Shown here: positions 38,401 through 50,400 of the stretch, piece after piece
Position numbering within the stretch: position 1 is the stretch's first letter
Layout of the letters: the number at the start of each line of letters is the position of its first letter
DNA from: Cordylochernes scorpioides
Lineage: Eukaryota; Arthropoda; Arachnida; Pseudoscorpiones; Chernetidae
Direction of reading: 5' to 3'
NCBI GenBank assembly: GCA_030710605.1
Contig: CP092863.1
Coordinates: 119,252,164-119,316,163, forward strand
DNA: 64,000 nt
Program-made: the position numbers and the translations under genes
Notes under the pieces: model-generated
Database searches by the model: none
Told to the model about the DNA's origin: nothing
The model's input: only the letters and a program-made list of their open reading frames with translations

Positions 38401-41400
38401 TTTACAATCATGGTGTATACAATCAATATTCCAAATTGTTTCATATCATTATCATTTTTACTACAGTAGAACCTGTGAGGACACTCACGCTAGCGGACAC
38501 TTCTCCACAAAGGACAGTTTTCATTTTCAAAATTACCATTTTCACTATTTAGTAACTCTCCAGTAAGAGGACATCTCTCTCCCTAAAGGACACTTTAGCT
38601 CTACAATTAGGTGTTGTCCTTTACAGGGAGGTTCTATTATACGAGGTGTGTTCAAAAGGTATCGCGACTTTTGTGTTTTTTCAAAAATTATTTATTTATT
38701 CATGAATACCTATTTTGTCCCCTTCAAAGTAATCCCCATGAGATATTATACACTTGTGCCAACGGTTTTTCCAATCTTCGAAGCACTTCAAAAAATCTTT
38801 TTTTAATCTTTTTCAGCTCCTCCTTCGAATGCCGTCTTTATCTCGTCAAGCGTAGCGTAACGTCGTCCTTTCATGGACCTCTTCAGTTTAGGGAACAAGA
38901 AAAAGTCACAGGGGGCCAGATCTGGGGAATACGGTGGCTGCGGCATCATTAGTGTGTTGTTTTTGGGCAAAAAGTCGCGCACAAGCAACGATGTGTGAGC
39001 AGGGGCGTTATCGTGGTGCAAAAGCCAATTTTTGTTCTTCCACAAATCCGGGCCTTTCTGGCAGATTGCTTCGCGCAAATTGCGCATAACTTGCAGGTAA
39101 TATTCCTTATTGACCGTTCTACCCTGTGGCAAGAACTCATGATGCACCACGCCCCTGCAATCGAAGAAAACTGTCAGCAAAACTTTCACATTCGACCGAA
39201 CTTGGTGCGCTTTTTTCGGTCTTGGTTCGTGCGGCAGCTTCCATTGAGATGATTGAGCTTTGGTTTCCACGTCATAACCATAAACCCACGCTTCGTCACC
39301 AGTTATGACCCCCTGGAGCAAATTTGGGTCGTCGCGGACAGTCCAACATCTCATTAGCAATGTTCATGCGATGCTGTTTTTGGTCGCAATTGAGCAATTT
39401 TGGTACGAATTTCGCGGCGACCTGTCTCATGCCCAAATTATTGATAAAAATCGAATGGCACGAGCCAATCGATATGTTTAGGTCCTCAGCAACTTCTCTA
39501 ATGGTGATTCGACGATTGGCCAATATCATTTTCACACTTCATTAATTTTTTCGTCTGTTGTTGAAGTGCTCGGGCATCCGGCACGCTCTTCGTTCACATC
39601 TTCTCGGCCTTCTGAGAACATTTTGTACCACCTATAAACGTTGCTTCGGTCCAAGGTAGCTTCTCCGTATGCCACAGTCAACATTCGGAATGCATCCGCG
39701 CACTTAATTTCGTTTTTCACACAAAATTTGATACAGGTTCTCTGATCCATTTTTTTTAATAGGTAAAAATCTAAGACGATCCAAAACACCTGCAAGCAAA
39801 GCAGCTGTCAACAATTAAGTGAACATTCAAAATGGCTGAGCTTGTCGGCATAAGTGAGAGACATGAGTACCAACATAAAGCCACAAAAAGATCGAAATTC
39901 GAATATAAGTAACCCGCGAAAATTCAAAATTTGCGATACTTTTTGAACACACCTCGTATATATAACATTGATTCAATTCATAAATTTATAAATTGAATTT
40001 AACATATTAAAATATTTTATATAATAGAATAATATTGAAATTTTTTTTTTAGATTCAGGATATTTCTTTGCATCTATATAGATTGAAATAAGAAATTTAT
40101 CAATAAAAGAAGCCAACAATAATTATGGTGATAAAAATTGTCCTCAGTATTGAGAGGTATCCTCTAGGGGAGGGCTCACAAGCCACATGGTGCTCTTTGG
40201 ATGTGAAACTGAGGCTTTCTATATAGTTCCATATGTAAATATTATTAATGCTAGTACTATTTATTGTTGGTAAGAAAAAATTGTGTGTATTTCAAAGTTA
40301 GTGTTTATTAGTTAGGAAGGGGAGCAGTAACAAGCTCACTAAAAAACCTGGGTTCAGCTGGCCTGGCTGATAGTACCCTGTAAGGGCTCCTAATCCAGGG
40401 ATACAGGATGAGCAGCGTTTGTACTCCATGTTAGGAGCGGCTGTACATGGCATCTGTTCCTCATGTCAGAGGCGGCCATTTATTTTGGAGCTAAGTCTGC
40501 TACTGAGTAGTGCTCCCAGTCTTAATGACAAAGGCAGATGCATTCTACTTCACACAGTCATGATTTGCTTGATACCCTAATATGATTGAGTGGAGATAAG
40601 AAAGAAGAAGAAGAGACTGTTTATTAGTTTTACGTATTAGCTACATTTTTGTAGGAAGTTGATAAAGGAAGACAAAAAGACAACCCCCTAGAATGTCTAT
40701 TGGGTTCTCATTGGCTTCCGCCGATCTGCCGCGCCACACAGTGGTGGTCATCTCCTATTTCCAGGCCCCACTTGTATGTTTGCCGTGGTCTGTTATCCCA
40801 CCAGGCTGGAAGGAAGTCTCTCGGCCCCCACGGAGTTATAACCATTTTTTCAATAAGACATTTTTAAACAATTTTATTAAAAAATTGATATAAATGATTA
40901 AGCACAATTTGAATTATAATAAAAAAAAAAAAAGACCTAATACAAATAATTTATTAGTTAGTTATATTATTTAGTTGACAAAAAAAAAACATTAATATGA
41001 CTGTTATTATTTGATTGTGTGTGACATTTCGGTAACATCATTGTTACCAAAACATCACACACTATAATCCAAATTGGAATCTTATCACTTTAAAATTGCA
41101 TTTTTACGAAATAAAAAAAATTGCACTGCAACTCTCCAACACTGCAAAGTAGAACCTCCATGAGAAGATACTATTAATAGAGAACACTCTCTACAAAGGA
41201 CAGTTTTCATTGCCAAAATTATTTTTTTTTACTAATTCAGCAGCTCTCCGGTAAAATGAAACTTTGACTCTGTTGTTGTTTCTTATCCCCTTGTGTAAAG
41301 ATTACACGAATTCCATGAGTTCATGCTCCTCGAGCTGTTTTATGATGAGCAGTGGCCTCTCCCAAAGGTCCTGTTTAGTACATCTAATGCAAGCCAAAAT

Positions 41401-44400
41401 GTGTTCTGGAGCTGCAGGTGACTCTGTAACTAGGTGTAATTTTTCAAAGGGAGGTTGCTTCTACTTATATACTGTAGAACCTCCATGAGAAGACACATCT
41501 CTACAAAGGACTATTTTTAATTTAGATTTGATCTTATTAACCTTGTGTTTAAGATTGAACAAAGATAAAGTTACAGATAAACTAAAAAAAAAAGAAAAAG
41601 AAACAATCTCAAGCAATTTGAATATACCCAGGAAAGGAGGAGTGTGTGGTTCAAACATGAAGAAAGTCAATAATCACCAAGTTATCAGTAGGCATGTCAA
41701 ATATTGGACGGAATCTTTTCCTCAAATAGAGCAGACAGGAAGCTAAGGGGAATAAACCAGAAAGGGATTTTTCCAAATATTAATCTAACTGGAAAAATAC
41801 GGTAGAACAACCTCTGTGAGAGGACACTTCTCCTAAAGTAGAGTTCACCAACCTTTTGAGTGGGACGAGTAAAAAATTACAATTTACAAAATTTCAAAGT
41901 TTTTAAAGAGCCACACACAATTTTTTATATCAATTTTTAATAAAAGAAAATAAAGACCTAATCCAAATAATGTATTAGGTGTGTGACATTTCGGCAACAA
42001 CATTGTCACCATCATCAGACAAAAGAATAAAAAATGATTTTTTCAATTTTTAATTCATAATTTTTTATTCTTTTGTCTGATGATGGTGACAATGTTGTTG
42101 CCGAAATGTGAAAGGCAGTTTGACTTTTGCATTTACAAATGTGCCAGAGCTTAGTTTGGTTACTTGCACTCACTGGTGGGGTTGAACCTTTTCAAGAATT
42201 GAGGGCCATTGAAGCATTTTTTTATTAGAAGAAAGTTTTATTATAAGTAAAAGAAAGTATTATAAATCAGGGAAAAGAATCTTTATATATAATCAAGAGT
42301 TAAAGTATGAATATCACACCGGAAAACATAGAAATCGTGATACTCCTGTGGAAGGACTGACAGGTCCGAAAGCTAGAGAATAAAATTTGAACAAGAAACT
42401 TAGCCCTGGAGACTTTATTTTCTTTATAATATTAGAAGAAAGTGCTCAATGCCAGATTAGATCCTGGATCGTAGCGGTTGAAAACCAACGGTTTGATCAC
42501 TATTCCACTAAGCCATGATCAGCTAACATAATCTCCACTTTAATCAACTTATATATCTACTGGTGAACTGGACTTTTCCCCCTTCTCTCTATTGTTGTTA
42601 GTTCCAATATTAGTGATTTTTTCTTGGTACAGTAGAACTACCTCTCTGTAAAAGACAACGCCTTGTTGTAGAGTCTTGCAGTGTCCTTTAGGGAGAGGTG
42701 TCCTCTTACTGGAGAGTTGATAAATACAGTAGAACCTCCCTGTAAAGGACAACACCTAGTTACAGAGCCAAAGTGTCCCTCAGGGAGAGGTGTCCTCTTA
42801 CTGGAGAGTTGCTAAATACAGTAGAACAAACCTCACTGTAAAAATGACAACATCTAGTTGCAGTGCCAAAATGTCCTTTAGGGAGAGTTGTCCTCTTACT
42901 GGAGAGTTGCTAAATACAGTAGAACAAACCTCACTGTAAAAACGACAACACCTAGTTACAGAGCCAAAGTGTCACTCAGGGAGAAGTGTCCTCTTACTGG
43001 AGAGTTGCTAAATACAGTAGAACCAACCTCCCTGTAAAAGACAACGCCTTGTTGCAGAGTCTTGCAGTGTCCTCTTACTGGAGAGTTGCTAAATACAGTA
43101 GAACCAACCTCCCTGTAAAAAACACTCCTAGTTGCAGAGCCAAAGTGTCCTTTAGACAGAGGTGTCCTCTAACTGGAAAACAGCTAAATAGTAAAAATTG
43201 TAATTTGGCGATCAAAACTTGTCTTTTGTAGAGAGGTTTCTTCTAACGCGAGTGTCCTTTCATGGAGGTTGTTCTACTGTAGTGCCTTGTCATCTTAGCA
43301 TTTTCTTTGGGTGTAAAACCATCATGATTGCAAAATATATAAAAAGAATTAAAAAAAAGTTTTTGGCAGCTGGGCAGGGTAATGTCAACATTGAGGTTTT
43401 AAATAGTGATCCTTGTTCTCTTTCACCATTGTTTCTATATCTGGAAAAAATATTGTAAATCCCCCTTCCTTGTGGTGCGTACACTCCATCAACCTCCCTT
43501 CATGTTTAAAATGGAGTTTCCAAGCTCTTCTAACAGCGCGGCTGATTGGAAATCAATAGCTGTTCGATAAATTGTCTCAAAAAATCAATTTAATGTCCTG
43601 TACCAACTTGCTACTTTCCCATTTATTTATATGTAGATTTTTCCTTCACACTCTTTTCCTCTCTCTTTTTCAGGACTTTACCTTTCTTTTCTCCATTCAA
43701 TCATATCAGAGTATAAAGCTTATAGAGCTTGAGAATTTTGATGGTGTCTGCTTGGAATGAGCTCATCAATGGATAAATCAATACAGTCAATGATGTGTCT
43801 TTTACTTTTTAATTTAATGCAATAGAACCTCCGTGAGAGGACAACTCCTGTTAGAAAACATGTCTCTTCATTGAAAGGTTTTTATCATCACAATTAGCAG
43901 GTTTTTTTTACTCTTTAGCTACTTTCCTGTTAGAAGACGCCTCTCTATCTCTCTATAGGAGCTTATTCTTTTTAGATTGCGAAATGCATGGTGTCGCTGG
44001 AGACCCACTGGCGATTCTCCACCAAACTCTGCAGCGGTGGCAGAGACGCCATGTACATTGTTTATAGTATCATGCATATACGTTTATAGATAAGTATCTT
44101 TTTAAAGAGTACAGACTGTGCAATTTGCATGTATTGACAAGATGTCAATAAAATTATTTTAATTGTCTACAGGAGACTTTGGCTCTGTAACTAGGTGTTG
44201 TCCTTTTACAAAAAGATTCTACTGTATTGATAAGGCACAATTTGGATTATTCTATATACAGTTACGAGCGTCATGCGTTCTTAATAATTCTTCATCTCTG
44301 TCACCGTTTGCTTTTTTTTTGGAATGGCGCTCTCCTATTGGTTGGCTACGATCACGCCACCTTTGCCCCCCCCTCCCCCCACTTGCTTTTTCGTTTTTGT

Positions 44401-47400
44401 AACTATTGTGTTGGAGCGGGTCGCTCCTTAAATAAATGCATATATTAGTTAATAACTAAATGGAATCCTCTCTTTCTTTTTCCCAGTAAGAGACGCCTAC
44501 GGAAGCCAACAGTACATAGACAGATAAAGCACATAGGCTATAGTTATTAACTAACATATGCATTTATTTAAGGTGCCAATTTATAATTGTAACAAATAGT
44601 ATTTGAATAAAAACATTCAATTGGGTAAAACACGGGCGTTGCCCGGGTCATTCGGCTAGTAGATTATAAACACAAGGTAATAAGACCAAATCCAAATAAA
44701 TAAATTGTGTATGACGTTTTGTATGAAGATGGTAACAACACTGTTACCGAAACATCACACACTATTTATTTATTTGGATTTGGTCTTATTACCTTGTGTT
44801 TATAATCTATAATGATCATTATAATAGCAATTAGTTAACAATCATCATTTGGTAGTCCTATAAAAGCAGAAATAAAAAGAAGAAAGAATTTTAATTATCA
44901 CCCAATTTGCAACTAGGCAATTAAAAGAACATCAATTTAACACTCTTTAAAATCTGTAAAACAATTAATTTTTTGGAAATGTGTTTCTTTTTTAATCATT
45001 CTTACAGACCTTACTGCATTTATCTTCAGACAAAATGTACTGAATGATAAAAAATAACCATATGTATAATCCATAGACAAAAGTCGAAAGGACGTCGCCG
45101 GTTGTCTGTTTTTTTTTTTAAGAAGAAGAAGACAGAAGCTGTTCACACTTGGTTATCTCGTGTATCTTCAATAAAGGTCACTGTAATATCTTTCAGAGTT
45201 TTAATCCCGATTTACATGCGAAAAGGTACAACTTCCTTAAGTTTTGTCCATGAGTGTATATTGGTTATCTCGTGTATCTTCAATAAAGGTCACTGTAATA
45301 TCTTTCAGAGTTATTGTCTCAATTCCGATATACATGCTAAAAGGTACAACTTCCTTAAGTTTTGTCTCCATGAGTGTATATTCCAAATTGTAATAAGGGG
45401 TCAGTGGAAGGGTGGTCTAAACCATTGGTTTTCCTCCTCTACAACCTGGGATCGAATACCGCATTGAGCACTTTTTTTCTAATTAAGAGTGCAAGAAATG
45501 CAAAAGTCCAACCCCACCAGCAAGTGCAAGTAGCCAAATGAGACTCTGGCATATTTGTAAGTGCAAAAGTCAAACTGCTTTTCACATATGAAGAAATGTG
45601 GTACACCTACAGTAAAAGCAGTTGCCAACTTCTACCCACCATGATTATCATGGCCTGTACCATGTGTACTAGGGATAAGTAAAAATAAAATAGACTGACA
45701 ATAGAGGACCTATTTTCCAGGCCTATAACTACCATTGCAAAATTGGAGAGAAGTGGACTTCAGGAATTGGTTTAACCATGGAGATAAGCACCACCACCAA
45801 AATAAAATAAAAATAATCCAAATTTTATTTTATTTAACAGTTGCAAAGACACGCCATATCCACAATTAGGATAATTGTGTGTAAATCTGAAATTGTATAC
45901 AAATCAAATCAACGTGAAATGAACATAATTAAACATTGGCAAGTACGCAAATTGCACATATGATGTCAAATTTTGCATATAGTAATTATAAATAGTAGTT
46001 TGAAATATGTACAGTCAATATTTTCGCCTTAAAATATACAGCCTGTAGAATCTATTAAACTTGATGTATTGGTCTTTATTGTGTGTGTAAACAACTTGTT
46101 TTGTATTTGTCAGGTAAAGTTGGTTTTCTTCCCCTATCTTATATCAAGAGTGGCATGTTTAACGAAATTTGACAATTTTGCCGCAAATGTTTCTTTTGAA
46201 CGTAAAATCAAAATCTATTTTAAAGAGAGAAATAACGTTTATTTCTAACCTTGGGGATGAAGTATGATAGGATGAATTGTGAAGAGTAATCTAAGATAAG
46301 AAAGAAGAAGAAGATGATAAATCTATCCCCTGACCAAACAGATTACAAGAATGTGTGGTGTTCCCACAGAGTAATTAAACTGGGCGGCAGGTGGACCAGG
46401 TGATGGAGGCAGGTTGGTGAAATGGCAACCAGCCGCCCTTGTTTCCTGCCGGGCATCATTTCCTGTGATCTCATGGGGTGGGGGGTTGCTGAACCATTTT
46501 GTTAGATACAACAACCTGGAATAGAACTACCGCTTTGTAAAGGACAACAACTAGTTTCAGAGCCAAAGTGTCCTCTAGGGAGAGGTGACCTCTTACTGGA
46601 GTGTCCTCTCATGGAGATGGTTCTACTGTAGAGGTGTCCTTGCATGGAGTATGTTCTACTCTAGAGAGGTGTCCTCTCATGGAGTATGTTCATGAAGAGA
46701 TGTCCTCTCATGGAGAGGAACTACTGTAAATACAGTGGTACCTCGACATACGAGCGCCCCAACATACGAGTTTTTCGAGATACGAGCCGACGAGCAAGTG
46801 ATTTTTTGCTTTTAGTTACGAGCGAAATTCGAGATACGAGTTCGGTTCGGTAGTAACACGCAGTCGCGCCATCACAATCAGGTAGCAGCGTGCTTCCGCT
46901 GTGATAAGTTGTGTTTTGTGTTGCGTTTACATTTACAGTTTTAGTTCATTTATTTTTATAACCATGGATAGGAAGAAAGTTTGTAAAAAGTCAAGTGCTA
47001 AGAAAAAGATGATGAGTATTGAATTAAAACGTGAAATTTCTACAAGCGAGATGGAATGTGGGAGAGAGTTTCACAGTTTGTGGAAAAAAAAAACACCCAG
47101 AAAAAGTTGCAACAGGTCGTGCATCTGACCTTTTTAATGACACTTGCCTAACTCATTTCCGGAACATTCTGAGAGGGAGGAAGAAACAAACCTCCTTGGA
47201 CATGTTTTTTTTTCTAAACGGCCTACAGGTGAAAGCGAGAAAAATGTAGCGAAAAAAGCAAAGACCAGTGAGGATATCTAATTTATTTCTTTACATTCTC
47301 TTTTTTGTTTTTGTGCAATAAATATTTGATATTTATAAATACGTTTTTATTATTTAAAACCACGTAACAAAAATAACTGGGGTAACATTTTGGAGGTTGG

Positions 47401-50400
47401 AACGGATTAATGGTAGTTCAATTGTTTTGTATGGGGAAATTTGCTTCGAGATACGAGTAATTCAAGATACGAGCAAGGTTGCGGAACGAATTAAACTCAT
47501 ATGTCGAGGTACCACTGTACAGTAGAACTACCTCCCTGTAAAGGACAACACCTTGTTTCAGAGCCAAAGTGTTCTTAAGAAAGAGGTGTCCTCTTGCTGA
47601 AGAGTTGCTAAATACCAAAAATGTTAATATTGCAAATGAGAACTGTTCTTTGTTGAGAGATATCCTCTAGTGATAGTCTCCTCTCATGGAGTTTGTTCTA
47701 CTATTTGTACAGTAGAACCTCCCTGTGAAAGACAACACCTTGTTTCGCTTCCAAAGTGTCCTTTAGAAAGAGGTGTCCTCTTACTGAAGAGTTGCTGAAA
47801 AGCAAAAAAAGTTAATTTTGGCGATGAAAACTGTCCTTTCATGGAGCATGTTCTACTGTATGTACAGTACTCACTCCACTCCAGTCTTTGAGGTCTTTGG
47901 TCCACATTATTCTTGGTTTTCCTCTTTAGCAGAATGTAGCTTACTCTACTCCACTCCTTGAGGTCATTTGTCCATATTCTGTTTTAAATCAACTTCCATA
48001 AAAGTCTCAGAACATGGATGATCTTATCCTCTTTTCTAAGATTATTTTTAACAATGGTATTATCATTATTTCAAGGGTCACCCATACACTCAGCATATGC
48101 CATAGAAAATCTACTTATTTCAACCCCTTCAAATTTTTTTTTTACATTTCCCTGAAGGAAAAATTTTGAGGTGGAAAAAAATTGAGGTCGAGAAATGGCT
48201 GACCAACTCTTCCTTCCTTTAGAGGTCACTGGTTCTTTCCATTTTAATTTATTTTTAAATTATTCTATTATATGGTATGGTACAATTTGGAATATAGATT
48301 AAAAACACAAGGTAATACATTAGAACCTCCCTGTAAAGGACAACACCTAGTTACAGAGTCAAAGTGTCCTTTAGAGAGAGTTGTCCTCTTACCAGGAGAG
48401 TTGCTTAATTGTAAAAATGGTAATTTTGCCTTTGTGGAGAGATGTCTGCTAAAAGGAGGTTCTGCTGTAATAACAAATAAATTAATTAAATGCTGCGTGA
48501 TGTTTCACTAACAGCTTTGTTGCTGAAACATAACAAACTTTATTTATTTACTTGGATTTGGTATTATTTACCTTATGGTTCTTCCATTATAGAATCAACT
48601 CACTTTAATTGTATTGTGAAGACAAGTTATTATTTTTACTCTATATACAGTGTAGAACTACCTCTCTGTAAAGAACAACACCTAGTTTCATAGCCTAAGT
48701 GTCCTCTTACTGGAGAGTTGCTAAATAGTAAAAATGATTTTTTTGGGGATGAAAAATGTCCTTTGTAGATAGGTGTTCTCTCATGGAGTATGTTCTACTG
48801 TAGAGAGGTGTCCTCTCATGGAGTATGTTCTACTGTAGAGAGATGTCCTCTCATGGAGTATGTTCTACTGTAGAGAGGTGTCCTCTCATGGAGTATGTTC
48901 TACTGTAGAGAGATGTCCTCTCATGGAGTATGTTCTACTGTAGAGAGGTGTCCTCTCATGGAGTATGTTCTACTGTAGAGAGGTGTCCTCTCATGGAGTA
49001 TGTTCTACTGTAGAGAGATGTCCTCTCAAGGAGTATGTTCTACTGTAGAGAGCTGTCCTCACATGGAGTATGTTCTACTGTAGAGAGGTGTCCTCTCATG
49101 GAGTATGTTCTACTGTAGAGAGGTGTCCTCTCATGGAGTATGTTCTACTGTAGAGAGATGTCCTCTCAAGGAGTATGTTCTACTGTAGAGAGCTGTCCTC
49201 ACATGGAGTATGTTCTACTGTAGAGAGATGTCCTCTCAAGGAGTATGTTCTACTGTAGAGAGGTGTCCTCTCATGGAGTATGTTCTACTGTAGAGAGGTG
49301 TCCTCTCATGGAGTATGTTCTACTGTAGAGAGATGTCCTCTCAAGGAGTATGTTCTACTGTAGAGAGGTGTCCTCTCATGGAGTATGTTCTACTGTAGAG
49401 AGCTGTCCTCACATGGAGTATGTTCTACTGTAGAGAGGTGTCCTCTCATGGAGTATGTTCTACTGTAGAGAGCTGTCCTCACATGGAGTATGTTCTACTG
49501 TAGAGAGATGTCCTCTCAAGGAGTATGTTCTACTGTAGAGAGCTGTCCTCTCATGGAGTATGTTCTACTGTAGAGAGGTGTTCTCTCATGGAGTATGTTC
49601 TACTGTAGAGAGGTGTCCTCTCATGGAGTATGTTCTACTGTAGAGAGATGTCCTCTCATGGAGTATGTTCTACTGTAGAGAGGTGTTCTCTCATGGAGTA
49701 TGTTCTACTGTAGAGAGCTGTCCTCTCAAGGAGTATGTTCTACTGTAGAGAGGTGTCCTCTCATGGAGTATGTTCTACTGTAGAGAGGTGTCCTCTCATG
49801 GAGTATGTTCTACTGTAGAGAGGTGTCCTCTCATGGAGTATGTTCTACTGTACTACTGTAGAGAGTTGTCCTCTCATGGAGTATGTTCTACTGTAGAGAG
49901 GTGTCCTCTCATGGAGTATGTTCTACTGTAGAGAGGTGTCCTCTCATGGAGTATGTTCTACTGTAGAGAGGTGTCCTCTCATGGAGTATGTTCTACTGTA
50001 CTACTGTAGAGAGCTGTCCTCTCATGGAGTATGTTCTACTGTAGAGAGGTGTCCTCTCATGGAGTATGTTCTACTGTAGAGAGGTGTCCTCTCATGGAGT
50101 ATGTTCTACTGTAGAGAGGTGTCCTCTCATGGAGTATGTTCTACTGTAGAGAGATGTCCTCTCAAGGAGTATGTTCTACTGTAGAGAGCTGTCCTCACAT
50201 GGAGTATGTTCTACTGTAGAGAGATGTCCTCTCAAGGAGTATGTTCTACTGTAGAGAGGTGTCCTCTCATGGAGTATGTTCTACTGTAGAGAGATGTCCT
50301 CTCATGGAGTATGTTCTACTGTAGAGAGGTGTCCTCTCATGGAGTATGTTCTACTGTAGAGAGGTGTCCTCTCATGGAGTATGTTCTACTGTAGAGAGAT

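Noticed and set aside
46901-47249. Possible small gene encoding [10 protein letters not shown]...
   Set aside because: Bounded by Tigger inverted ends. It is the N-terminal and C-terminal remains of a transposase with the catalytic core deleted.
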